Shown: positions 23,077-34,147 of the stretch, piece after piece
Layout: each line of letters begins with the position of its first letter
Numbering within the stretch: position 1 is the first letter of the stretch
NCBI GenBank assembly: GCA_038503075.1
Contig: JBCAML010000022.1
Coordinates: 1,364,001 to 1,428,000 of the forward strand
Source of the DNA: Gyromitra esculenta
Taxonomy: Eukaryota > Ascomycota > Pezizomycetes > Pezizales > Discinaceae
Length of the DNA stretch: 64,000 bases
Reading direction: 5' to 3'
Translations under genes and position numbers: made by a program
Notes under the pieces: generated by a model
Seen by the model: only the letters and a program-made list of their open reading frames with translations
Told to the model about the DNA's origin: nothing
The model's database searches: none

Positions 23077-25730
23077 TTATGGTATAAGATAGAATTTTGA
23101 AATACTAAACTCGCTTAGCAATATCTTAGCCATCTAAAATGTCGCCACCGCGTTTAAAATGTGCTGTGGCCATGGTGAGATATACGCAGGGAGAATCACA
23201 TCCTACTTCGCTATATGAGGTATCAGAGGATATATTACCAACAACTATGCCTTGTGAAGTACTGATTGGGAACTACCAAGACTAGCAGACTTTGGTAGGA
23301 AGATGGTGGGGTGCTTGGCACTATCTGTAACACGCCTTACTTTATTAGCAAATTTTAACCCTCAAGAATAGAACGTGACGGCTAATCAAGTAATTTTAAG
23401 ATATACGGAGGCCCCGTATGCATCTTCAATGTGAGGACTAGAAGCTTCTATGTCTGAGGGACGGTATCCCTTTGATGTAAAAGCTTATTGTTCTACCCTT
23501 ATTTGTGCTTTCATCACGTCAGGGAAAATCTCTTGGCAGGTTAGAGGAGCAAATGACGACGTCATGAGAGAGACTAGAACGTGAAGCGCGAACTTAATAA
23601 CATCGGATCAGAATCTTAGAACACGCAGTCGACTTCTCTCCCGATGGCATCAGTTACAATGAAGGTTCCATCTTGGAAGAAAGTTCAAACAAACTATTTA
23701 ACGTTAGATTTATAGGAACACATCACGTCTAGAGGGAAAAACTGCAGTTCTATCAAATTTGAAGGCATTACAGAGATTTATGGGAAGGGAAACAGGCGGA
23801 TGGAGGACTAAGGGTTGGGTTTGAAGGCCGCTTCTTAGAGTTCATGCCAAACTCAATCTCAGTTTCTTCAAGTTCCGTTGACTGCAACAAGAAAATCCCC
23901 AATACTTATGGCTTGATGCTTGGGTAGACGTACGCAGACATACGTAAACATAAATGTACTTGTATGTGGACATAGATCGTACTGGGTTCATCGCGCTTTC
24001 CAATGTTAGTGACTGCGTAGGGAGGGTATATGTAGACGTACGTGAGCATATGAGGATGAATAAATGCCTGCTTCGCCACATAGGTGCAGGTAGTTCAATC
24101 CTTCTGCGTGCAAGCTGAAGGTTTTATCCCCCGCCTATCTATACGCAGTTATTTACGCCTTGTGGATAAGTCCGCGCGGTGTAGTCCTCTACGGTGAGGG
24201 GGAAGAAACTTTTACATCTCGAAGTCAACTAATAGGTTTCCCTAGTTCCCGTCCACAATTTGACCACTCGCAGGTATCCAGATGTCAACGATTTAAAAGC
24301 CTCGCTTTCGATGGCGCCACACATCCCTGCATAAAGACTGGCCTTAGTTAACATCTCCTTGCATACTATGTTGCTGTGTCTGTCCCGTGATAAAAACCCT
24401 TCGACGCAGCTCGCTCCAACTAATCTTTGGCAAGGCTTATCCACGCTGAGCTTGTCTTTAAGATAGACACAGCCTACTCTCAAAGCTACCAAGACAGGAG
24501 AAGCCATTAAGAAGGCTTCTATTGAAACACCGACGATAACTAGCAGGTCTATGGCATTTGCTGTTCAAACACGACTCCCATCATTGCTGTCGCTACTACA
24601 CTGACTGCGATGAGTCGGCTAGTGGCCCACCAAGCGGACATGGCCACTACAGTTATTTCTCTCGCTATCCATGCTTTATACAATTGGACTGGAGCTAAAC
24701 GGGTCGAGAGTGTTGGTAAGGTTAGGTTTAGTGAATAGTAAACGCGTCCTACTTGGTTGATAAGCTATATCCTATAGCAGAAACCGTGGTCCCAGCTCTA
24801 CACTATACTACCCGTCGATCGATGTCGAACCACATGTCGAAAATCACTGGGACAGCATCACTAACTCAAGAGAAACTACCCCGGACTTCATACGTGAAAG
24901 CTATTCGATCTGTGAGAAAGGTCGCTCGCCTTTACTCCTCGACAAAATCCATACTGCTGAATGCGCCTTTCTCGCAACACCCTCCAGTCGTTCTCCAGTC
25001 GTCCTCCTGCAAAACTACTCTAATAAGTACACTTATTCATAGCATGGATTCAAATTGCCATGCGTCAATTTCTTTAGAAGTCAGTAAAAATAGTTGATCT
25101 CCCAAGCTAGCTACCAAAATCAATCAAGATCAGTAAAACCATAAGCAGAGGGAAATGAGGCTCTGCAGGCAGACATAGACTTCTCAGAGGCTGCGTGAAT
25201 TACTCTAAGTTATCTAGCAGCCTCGCAATTCTCCGCAGATTAACCGGAGGCGCGAGAAGTTGTCATTCTTTCCTTACTCCTATCAGGGATGACAACTTGT
25301 GAAGAGATTTTTCAGATGGTATGTTGTAGCAAATACTTAGGCCCCAAACTCTCAATCTCTTGCTAGCACAGCGATTACGGGAGACAGTTGAATATATGGA
25401 TGCACTTAAAGAATGGTCGCCAGAAAACCCACGATTTAAAAAGTAGGTATGTTTTTTAATAAATTTAATACACGAATCAAACCAATTTTCCAAAAATAGC
25501 TGAAAACTAAAGAGTACCCCGTTTGTTAGTCACGTCTAGAAAAGCAGAACAAACCCAACCATAACGTGAATTGCTCGGGGGGAGGTAAGGGAAAGACTAA
25601 CCATAGGACATAAACCACCCACGCATTTGCAACACCACCACGAATCTCCACAGCCCTACTCCAAATTCTTCCACCAATTCCCCCACCGCGCAAGAATTAC
25701 ACTTCCGATATAAAGTTAAGCAAATAAAAT
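23077..25730. other. intergenic, nothing recognised
   Basis: Several frames of 60-114 codons overlap on both strands (for example 24229-24507 minus and 24753-25097 plus). None has consistent coding character or splice-linked partners. Confidence 0.4.
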
Positions 25731-26319
25731 TTATACTGTGACTTCCAAGACGGTGCTCCGCTTTCCCAGCTGTCGTTTATTGGGCGCATAATATATATGC
25801 ACGGATGGGCCATCGTCAACCTTTACTGTGATGTGCCATTGGTCGCTGATTCTTGCGCCAATAGCAGTGGACCATGTTGTTTCATGGGGCCCGCAGCGTA
25901 CTGTCAGCCGCTTTGGGTTGTACCCAGTTGCCTTCTCGATTTGTTTGAATCGATATGCATCATACACAAGGCGTATGGTTTCGCTCAGGAGGGTATTGTC
26001 TTCTTCCATTCTTGCAAAACTACAATCCGGATTAAGCAAAATTTGAAGCTCTTCTATATTATTTACTATATTAGCGAAATCTGGTGAAATTTACCAAAAC
26101 TGCGGGAGAACTAGGTGGAGTCATACCATCACAATAAACCTCGATGGGAGGGTGAGGGGGAGGAGAAGGGGGAGGATGAAGAGGACGGCGAGGGCGCTGA
26201 GGAAGGTAGGCTCTCTGAGGATGATACCGCCGATGAGGGGGAGGGGATTGATGAGGTTGATGAGGGAGGGAGGGAAGGGGGTCTCCCCCAGCACTTTCCC
26301 ATAGCTGTGAAGCATTCAT
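25731..26319 (-). CDS. possible hypothetical 180-aa protein with Pro-rich N-terminus
   Basis: The C-terminal exon (26080-25731) is the better supported part. It encodes FANIVNNIEELQILLNPDCS, then a region that looks ordered (RLVYDAYRFKQIEKATGYNP ... QWHITVKVDDGPSVHIYY). Its frame is blocked upstream by a stop, so an intron is needed. The best join is a 46-bp intron (26081-26126, donor GTATGA, acceptor CACCAG) to a Pro/His-rich exon 26319-26127 starting MNASQLWESAGG. Phases match and the total is 543 bp. The first exon lies on a strongly strand-biased purine tract, so its composition may reflect the DNA rather than protein selection. Family unknown. Confidence 0.35.
26145..26286 (+). repeat. 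polypurine-polypyrimidine tract
   Basis: About 140 bases of the plus strand are overwhelmingly A and G, with runs such as GGGAGGGTGAGGGGGAGGAG and GAGGGAGGGAGGGAAGGGGG. Such tracts can adopt triplex or G-quadruplex structures. Confidence 0.7.
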
Positions 26320-26720
26320 TTTTTACTAAATCGGAAGAATCGGAGTTCAGAGGAAGTTTTCCCAGTTGCCCTGTAGAAATACCTATAATAGAGTTCTAAC
26401 AACATCGCAAGATCCTATGCATTAGAGCCGGTATCCCTTTTTAGTGTAGGTATTTTACTTTATTTTCTCTCTCATCAATCATGCATACGAATCCATAGTA
26501 TGCGAAGCCTGCCAAGGCGCTAAGTATGAGAACCATAATATGGTAAGTTCTACCTTTGACCTAGGAGCATCTTCATATGCCACATTTGCCTTGAGAGCTC
26601 TACCCTAGACCGCCGTCACCCCGCTCCTTTGTTCATCATCCATTTTCTACAGCATTATCTCAACGAACCCGATACCAGTTTCCGAGCCCTCCTCTCAACA
26701 TTCCGTAGCACTGCAGCATA
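26320..26720. other. intergenic, probable kinase promoter
   Basis: The 400-bp gap between divergent genes has no coding signal. Its last 150 bases are C/T- and A-rich up to the kinase ATG, typical of a fungal 5' leader. Confidence 0.4.
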
Positions 26721-28076
26721 ATGGGTGCCCTTGAAAGGATCTACCACTATACACTAGGGGGTTATCATCCAGTACATATAGGCGACAAGTTTAATGATCG
26801 CTATGTCGTCGAACATAAACTTGGCCATGGAGGTTTTTCTACGGTTTGGTTGGCCCGAGACCTCCTAGATAAGCGACTTGTTTCTCTCAAGATCGCCATG
26901 GCGGATGCACCAAGAGAGGATGTTGAGATCCTTCGCCGGCTGGGCCAGAAACCTCCGGGATCGAGCGTATTACCGTTTGGGTCGAAATCTTCTGGCAGCA
27001 GCCATACTTGCCCCTCATATTTCCCAACTCTCCTAAACGAGTTTACTATCCAAGGTCCGAATGGTGATCATCGCTGTCTAGTAAGCGAGGTACTAGGACC
27101 CAGCCTTCGCAGCCTGCATGATTTCCATGATTTTGAAAGGCTCCCATTGAACCTCGCGAGGAAGGTAGCTGTTCAGTTAGCGTGCGCGGTTGCAGAACTC
27201 CACGAATGTGGTATTGTTCATGGTGGTACGTATAACTTCTGTGTCTGTCTTTCCCGTTGCTCAGCGGTGTTTCCAGATCTCCACTCGGGAAACGTTTTGT
27301 TTCACATACCCGGCATGGAATCCTGGACTGGCGATGAAGTTCGCAACTATCTTGGAGAACCTCGAAAGTGGGCCGCGAACAAACTTGGACATAAGAACCC
27401 ACCGCCGTCGAGTCCACATCTGCCTCAGTATCTCGTCGCTGCCCCGTCTTGTTCCAAACTACTGGAATCCCTTTTCCTCGAATACCCCACCATCAAAATA
27501 ATGTAAACCTATAACACATGTTTGTTTGATCAAATAAAAGCACTAATAATGGGGTGTAGTGATTTTGGTACAGCATTTTACTGCGTTGGCCGGCAACTTG
27601 AAGACGGCGTTCAGAAAACCATTGGCACGCCACCTGCCTTTGCCGCACCCGAGGTACAATTGCGGGACGTTCTTACCCCGGCGTGTGATGTGTGGTCGCT
27701 TGGATGCATGGTATATCGTATGTTTAGCCACACGCATATATGGTGCACTACCGAGGAAGGTGATACTTTGGTAGACATTGCCCTCTGTTTTGGCAAGTTC
27801 CCAGATCAGTGGTGGAAACTGTGGAGCAATGGCTCAAAGTACTTTGATGAAGATGGAAACTTGAGGCCTGAGAGAACCTCAGATGTCCCAAAAACTGCAA
27901 GCGATTTGGAATCTCGGGTCAGCTGGGTACCTATACACCCGGACAGTTCACTTGGTATGGAGGAGGAAGAATTTGATTGGTTCGAGAGAGTTATGTTTGA
28001 GATTTTCAAGCTCAACCCAAAGGAAAGGATGGTTGCAGAAGAGGTTGTGTGTTATCTACCGCCTAGTTGGTGGTAG
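26721..28076 (+). CDS. SRPK-like protein kinase, 415 aa
   Basis: Three exons (26721-27225, 27277-27502, 27560-28076) are separated by 51- and 57-bp introns (GTACGT...CCAG and GTAAAC...GTAG with a CACTAAT branch site); the coding total is 1248 bp. Splicing restores kinase motifs: glycine loop LGHGGFSTVW (34-43), Lys57 in VSLKIA, catalytic HGDLHSGN (Asp169, Asn174), IDFGTAF (Asp245) and AAPE (273-275). The opening GGYHPVHIGDKFNDRYVV and the phrase GHGGFSTVWLARD are characteristic of the fungal SRPK-like branch, which phosphorylates Ser/Arg-rich proteins in its founding members. Arg of the HRD motif is Gly, so this is a non-RD kinase, presumably not requiring activation-loop phosphorylation. The long SRPK spacer is reduced to about 60 residues (175-235). 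Catalytic residues are intact, so it is probably active. Many ascomycetes carry expanded sets of such kinases with unknown substrates. Confidence 0.9.
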
Positions 28077-31000
28077 GATAAGTTTCGGAAAAGAGGTAGC
28101 ATAAGGATGCAGTATCTGTTTGAGACGGACCCTTCACCCTGCCGCTCTGTCATGCGTCTTATTATTTACGGCAGCTATAACAACTGCCACCTTTAGGGAG
28201 GAGAAATTCGCATGTATTTTCATACAATCTAGCTCTCATATCCTCTCAGGTCGCTGTTTATGCGCTACATTTTATTTATACATAATACATTTTCAAATTT
28301 TATTTTCCGGCCAGAAGCAGAGACAGGGCTGAAAAGTCGAGTGACAGTTAATGAACCACTACCTACCCGATTGGGTCATACTAACAAGTTAGGTATAGTA
28401 GAGTCGTTCCTGGGTGTGTGACGAATCTCACCCAAAATCAACGGAGCGCGAACAAAAAAACACGAAAAAATTGGTAATGTCTATGGAGAGCAAATAGAAT
28501 TCTCCTGATAGCTCGAAAAGGGAAGAACTTCGACTCCACTAATCTTAATTCCCGACTTTTTAGGAAATTCGTCACCCCCCCAGTTTCGTCACACATCCAG
28601 GAGCGACTCTAGCTCATAGTTTCCAGAAGTGACGAACCAACCACACATCAAATTGCCCATCAATCACCCCAATTAACTCTTAATTCCATCGCTAAATATG
28701 AGATAAAATAACTAAAGTACAATAAACCTTGAAGTCTTTGGTCCAAGGCATATACTGTAGCTTGTAGGACTTCAAATTGCGAGCCTCTCTACGCAACATA
28801 AGCGTGGTCGCTTCCTCCGTTTTTACTTATTTTTACCTATAGCAACATGTATTTCAGGAGCCCATATTATTCCAAAAAAAACAAATAACTCGAGAACTTC
28901 GACCCATAGCCAGTTCTGCTAATGGTTTAGGGTTGCCAGTGGTGATTGTTGATGCTCATACCATCTCGCATAGTGAAATTTAAGAGCAACCACACCCATC
29001 AATTACTGGCATTATGACAGCTAAAGGGAGCTAATATTGTGTATATCGATATTTGATATTTTAAATTTAAGATATATAAAGTATTTATAAATGCATAACT
29101 ATTTTATTTCACTTTTAGTGATGATTATAGCAGTTAATTCTGGTGGTTAAATGGCAATTTGATGTGGTGTTGCTGGTTTGTTGCTACCCTCAAAACCCCA
29201 AATTTCCAGATCGGACTTTGGCGAATCCTGTTTGATGGCAAACAAGGGTCCAGTTACATCTCCAAAACATAAGATTAACAACTCTTTTTATAAAACACTA
29301 GACTTTTTGATTTCCCTATTATATTATCTCTTCAGCTTATTGATTGTACATACTATCTCAGGGTTATTCTATTCTTGAATTCGCTGTTGGGTGCTTTTCG
29401 CGTTTTCTTGAAGAATTATCATTGTTAGTTTAGTGCTTGGCCCTTGCAGCCTTTGTTCACCATCAGACAGGATTCACCATCATCCGTGAGTAACTGTAAT
29501 TGCGAGTTGCTGTAGTTGGGTTTAGCGACGAAATGATGATCATAGTTGATAGCTGTTATTGCTCATACGATGCTTTTTTCCCCCCTACCACCAGTCCTAG
29601 ATACCAATAACCGTAGGAATCTAGGAGTTACATTTGTAGACAGTATTTTTCCTATTGCTACAAATACACTGTGACGTAGAGTGCATGAGAAGGAAATAAC
29701 GTATTGTCACGTGAACTAGGTTAGGGGTAGCGAACGATGGATACTTCCTCTTATTTTTTTATGGAGCACTACGATACAACAGAGGGCCATTTATCCATTA
29801 CTTTACTATACTTTCTTCCCCCCGGTATTGCGTCTCTTTGGACATTAGCGTTTTACCATTCTTGCTTGTTAGCGCATGTATTACCCAACTATGTGGGTTA
29901 TAAAACAACGTCCCCCTAGGCCTAGAGATCATCACTACCACTCGCGGTTATGCTGACATTCCCTTGTTGTTCCAACTCAAGGCCACCGGCCAAAAGCACG
30001 ATATGTAATTCCTCTCCGCGACTCACGAAGTGCTCTATCCTATTACAGAGAAGCTCACTCTAAAGCCAAGTTTCGGTAATCATGGGCCGAATACAATTCT
30101 TGTTCTAATCAGTTTTAATTGACAATATACCTTAACGGGTATTAGCAGAGGCCTAATCTTCAAAGCTTCGTGCAAACCGGCCGGGTAAATACCCCTGCTT
30201 AAGCCAAACCGGGCGAGAAAGGAACTAACTATACTACTAACAGATGAAATTTTAATCGAGTGATTTTACATGCATCTCTCACACCGCTACTCAGCCTCCT
30301 CAAACCCATCGACCACAAACCATCTGTATTTAACTCTTATAACCTCCCACAATGCCAAAGCATCCCGCATACAATTTTCTGTCACTGTAAGTCGCTTCTT
30401 TCCTAATCTGAAATTCTTGCTCATGTACTTTACTGCATTAGATAACTGATTTGCTTTTTACAGAAACCCTTCCTTTTCTCCCAGAATCTTTCGCCAATGC
30501 AACGCGTGTAAACCGGCGAATCGAGATACAGCAAATTTCGACCATAGAGGATAATGCTGAAGAGGTTTGGGAAAGCCATCAGGTTGCTGAGAGAGTTATC
30601 AAAAATCGATCAATTAAGTTGTATACAATCCCCATCACCACCTCGAGGTGGCATTGTTGGTAGGGAACGTTATATTTCCTATCCACATGCTAGGTGAGGC
30701 TTAAATGCCTAAATGATGTAGGTAAAATCCTTCATCTGAACACCACTCGCGTTTCCCAATCTCTCCCCACAACCAAATCCATATCAGAACAGGGCCTTCC
30801 ATAGAATGCTATGAATATTAGAAGACCCCGAATCTCTCAGCCTATTACTTTTTAGATCAGCAATCTTGGGTAATCGCTACTCAATATTTATTCGCCTTCA
30901 TCGGTTACAGTCACGTGGAAAATCTTGGCAATTGTTTCAATTCTTCCGAAACAAACCTCCACAACCCTAACCGGAAACTTTTTAACCGTCGACCCCTCAA

Positions 31001-31257
31001 TTACATACGAAGTTGAACGAGGATATCGAAAAATAAGAAACGAAAAAAGGAAATTGGAAATATAAGAAATCTCTAACTATGATCATACATGCGGTCGTTA
31101 CTTGGGGACACAACTTTAACCACCAAATGCATGTAAAGAAATCAAATCGCCGATACCAAACACTGGGAGTATCAACCCAACCGTTACGCATACCTTGGTC
31201 CTCCTCCATAAATAGTCAGAATATACATCAAAAAACTTCTCAAAACATAACACTGAC
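28077..31257. other. intergenic with one MITE
   Basis: Apart from the MITE at 28.40-28.61 kb no feature is secure. At 30352-30610 an ATG (MPKHPAYNFLS) followed by a good GTAAGT donor and a TTTTTACAG acceptor suggests a tiny spliced frame, but it meets a stop after about 42 codons. Confidence 0.4.
28401..28609. mobile_element. MITE, copy 1 (TA-flanked, inverted ends)
   Basis: This 209-bp element starts GAGTCGTTCCTGGGTGTGTG and ends with its inverted counterpart, near CACACATCCAGGAGCGACTC. About 25 terminal bases pair with two mismatches. It is flanked on both sides by TA, the target duplicated by Tc1/mariner-type transposases. A second copy lies at 40983-41213. There is no coding capacity, so it would need a transposase from elsewhere. 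Confidence 0.8.
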
Positions 31258-32895
31258 CTAGCCACCCCGTTTAGAGAAAAGATATCTTTTGGTAAGCAGA
31301 ACGCCAACAATCGTGGCTACGCCCATAAGAACATGTGATTTGCTCTTTAAGAACTCAATACCCTTCTTCGATACATCAGATGAATCATCTTCGGGGTTGG
31401 TCTTTGGAGTTCCATCGGTATTGTACGGGCAAGCTGCAGGAGTTTCTTTCGGGACCGGGACAGCTTTCGGTGCGCCATCTGCATTGTATGGGCACGCCGC
31501 AGGCGTTTCCTTTGGAATTGGGACGGCTTTCGGGGATCCATCTGGATTATACGGGCACTCGGCGGGAGTTTCATTAGGAATAGGGACCGGATCAGCTGTC
31601 TTCGAAGTCCCATCAGGATTGTATGGGCACTCAGCAGGGGTTTCACTCGGAATAGGGGCAGCTTTCGGAGTTCCGTCGGCGTTGTATGGGCATGCCTCGG
31701 GAGTCTCGTTTGGAACTAGGGCAGCCTTTGGTGTACCATCAGCATTGTACGGACACGCGTCTGGGGTTTCCTTTGGAACTCCAGCAGCCAAGATAGCTGT
31801 CGCAGATTCTGTAGAGGCCGTGGAGGGAGTAGCATCTTTGATATCACGGGTGGTAGTCGATTCTTCCTTCGGGACAAGAGCAGCCAATCCGACGGTGGTT
31901 GATCCAGGGGAAGCTGACAGAACTGTTCCATCCACAACGTCGGCTTGGGAGCTTTCGTCGATGGCTGGTTCTTGTATCACCGAGGGCTCTAGAAACTCTT
32001 TTTCAGCGACTTCAGGGGTAACCTCCGCTACTTCAGACTCGTCTTGATCGGATTCTTCTTTATCGATTTCGGCGGCAGTCTCTGCGACTTCGGCGGCGAC
32101 TTCGGCGACTTCGGCTGCTTCGACTACTTCGGCTGCTTCGGCTGCTTCGGCGGCTTCGGTGGCTTCGGCGGCTTCAAGAGTTACTTCGGAAACCTCGGAA
32201 GTTTCATCTGTGGCAGTTGAAATTGTATCTACGGCATCGATACGAACACCCTCAGAATCAATTGCTTCGGACTCATCCTTTTTATCAGCAGCTTCAGGAT
32301 CGGCGATCTCGCTTTCGAAGGAGGAATCCGATTCCGGCTCAGATACGGCTTCGGATATCGCGTCAGCAGCCTCAACATGGACGGCCTTGGCATCAACGGC
32401 TTCAACTTCAGGTTTCTCCTCCTCATCGCCTTCAGCATCGGATGAGGAGTCGGAAGCCGAATCACTTCCGTCCTCCTCTTCCTCCTCTTCATCGTCATCC
32501 GAATTCGCGGCGTTACCTCCTTCAGCCTTTGTGGCATTGTCTTCCGTCTCTACGCTCTCATCCTCTACCTTCGAATCCTCTCCCGCTTGCTCCGCGGCGT
32601 CCTCCTCGGTTACCGTTTGCTTCGGCTCGTATCCCTCGAAATCCTCTTCAATCAAAATGTTGTTTTCGACACCGTCAAATTCCTTGCGGGCAGATGGGTC
32701 AATGACCCATTCACCGTCGACAACGAATTTGTACTGCGTCTTCTCGACCGGAAGTTCAACCCTTGCGACGAAATCATCTCCCTCCTTGAAAAGCTGGGTG
32801 CTCTTACCCCAGGCATCGAAAGTTCCGGTAACGTAGACTTCCTGGACTTCCCCGGTGGGATCGTGCCATTTAAAGGTAAAGAATCCAGACTTCAT
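31258..32895 (-). CDS. CBM48/AMPK-type glycogen-binding-domain protein with CPYN repeats and C-terminal anchor, 545 aa
   Basis: This is an uninterrupted frame of 545 residues. Residues 1-85 form a CBM48/AMPK1-type carbohydrate-binding fold: FFTFKWHDPTGEVQEVYVTG, TFDAWGKSTQLFKEGDDF, TQYKFVVDGEWVIDPSARKE. This architecture is known from yeast Mdg1/Crp1-type proteins and AMPK beta subunits. Residues 95-300 are very acidic (DDDEEEEEEDGSDSASDSSSDAEGD) and then Ala/Glu repetitive (EAAEATEAAEAAEAAEVVEA). Residues 372-499 carry six repeats of about 21 residues, each with P-x-E-T-P-x-x-CPYN-x-DG (Cys at 381, 402, 423, 447, 468, 489). The end has one hydrophobic segment (HVLMGVATIVGVLLT, about 521-535) followed by KRYLFSKRGG, the layout of a tail-anchored protein with the rest in the cytosol. 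The role is not known; a glycogen- or starch-binding membrane tether is an inference. Confidence 0.85.
   Translation of the reverse strand: MKSGFFTFKWHDPTGEVQEVYVTGTFDAWGKSTQLFKEGDDFVARVELPVEKTQYKFVVDGEWVIDPSARKEFDGVENNILIEEDFEGYEPKQTVTEEDAAEQAGEDSKVEDESVETEDNATKAEGGNAANSDDDEEEEEEDGSDSASDSSSDAEGDEEEKPEVEAVDAKAVHVEAADAISEAVSEPESDSSFESEIADPEAADKKDESEAIDSEGVRIDAVDTISTATDETSEVSEVTLEAAEATEAAEAAEAAEVVEAAEVAEVAAEVAETAAEIDKEESDQDESEVAEVTPEVAEKEFLEPSVIQEPAIDESSQADVVDGTVLSASPGSTTVGLAALVPKEESTTTRDIKDATPSTASTESATAILAAGVPKETPDACPYNADGTPKAALVPNETPEACPYNADGTPKAAPIPSETPAECPYNPDGTSKTADPVPIPNETPAECPYNPDGSPKAVPIPKETPAACPYNADGAPKAVPVPKETPAACPYNTDGTPKTNPEDDSSDVSKKGIEFLKSKSHVLMGVATIVGVLLTKRYLFSKRGG
31398..31782 (-). 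repeat. coding tandem repeat, six CPYN units
   Basis: Six units of 63 bp (one of 72 bp) encode the CPYN-x-DG repeats of the CBM48 protein. All are whole codon numbers. The DNA of adjacent units is clearly related but not identical. Confidence 0.85.
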
Positions 32896-34147
32896 GGCTT
32901 TGAAATTTGTGTGTTCGAGCGGGTGCTGATGTTTCAGGCCTCCGGTTGGTCACCTGATTTGCGGGGGAGGGGTGAGACCAGCACGTGCGGGGTATTGTCT
33001 TTACAGCGTGACAGTGGCGAAACGGCAGGTAGGATAATGATGAGAGCGTAATAGGCAAACGAGAAGGAGGTAAAGGCGAAGAGACAGACGAGGTGCGTGG
33101 CGTCTATGCGAGGAGACAGTGATGAGGAGGATGAAGATTTCTCATTGACTCGTCGTCGTGTGCATGAAACACCACGTCAGAGGTGGAAACTCCTCAAAAG
33201 CTTTTGTCGACCGGGTAACATCTCGTGTTTCGCTTGAAGTTTTCTATCTTTCGCTGTTTTGTTTTTTTGTTTTGGTGCGGCTCTGCGGCTTCCCTATCGA
33301 GCCAAATTCGCCACGTTCTAAATATGACAAGAAGCATTTTCAAGACACGCTCCAAAATGCATGTTAAATTCATCAACTGCCAAATTCAGAGTGGGGAGCC
33401 TTTTCTGACAGTTTCCGCATTGTTTTACGTACGTTCTTCCATTCCACTGCTGTAGCGAAGGCCGCGATGACGGCAGGGCGTGGGCGTACGGTGGAGGCTC
33501 GTGTCGCTAGCCAAGACGCATTCAATATCATTGGCCTTGAACTCGTACAACGCAAATCTACAGTAAATGCATAACGGTTCCCTCCAGCGAAACTTAAAAG
33601 GCCTCCGGACGTTTTCAGTAATCGCTTAATCGTCCGAAAGCTCGGTAAGCAATTTACAAAACTCCTTCCTAAGCGAGGTTTATATGAGCAAAGACATCCC
33701 GACAAGGATAGTCAATTTAACCACATCGAATCAGATTTAGAATAGCCCGGGATCTCAAGTATCCGAAACCGAACAGGAAGCTGTAAAACACTTCCGTGCT
33801 TCCTAACCGGAGAACCGGTCCTAACGAATGCCCAGAATAATGGCATGCTTGACCGAAATCCCTTCAATCCTTGGTGTGTGGGGGTATCTCAACGCCCTGG
33901 CTCAACATATCTATCCCTCTTAATCCCACCAACCTTAATTGCACATCTGCATTCTATTTACGCTGCGACGATCGATCGGTTTTTAAGTCCCGAGACGGTG
34001 TGTGGAAATCCATTAACGGTCTCTCCCTTTCCGCTGGTACCTCCATAACTACGCACCACAGGAACCTTCCGAATCGTTCAACTCGATAATAGCGGAAGAC
34101 GCTTCAGTTTCAACGAGCAACGTACTACATACAGGCCACGGACTTTA
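32896..34147. other. intergenic between divergent genes
   Basis: No gene is accepted. The first 300 bases upstream of the CBM48 gene are G/A-rich on the plus strand, a C/T-rich leader for that gene. Frames of 67-110 codons between 33.37 and 34.1 kb overlap on both strands without coding character. Confidence 0.4.

Noticed and set aside
30352..30663. Tiny two-exon gene starting MPKHPAYNFLS
   Set aside because: The splice signals are good, but the spliced frame stops after about 42 codons and the longer open frame downstream is in the wrong phase.
31289..32047. 252-codon plus-strand frame
   Set aside because: It is the antisense shadow of the repetitive part of the CBM48 protein; the Gly/Ser-rich repeats mirror the CPYN repeats. 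The same applies to 32159-32836.
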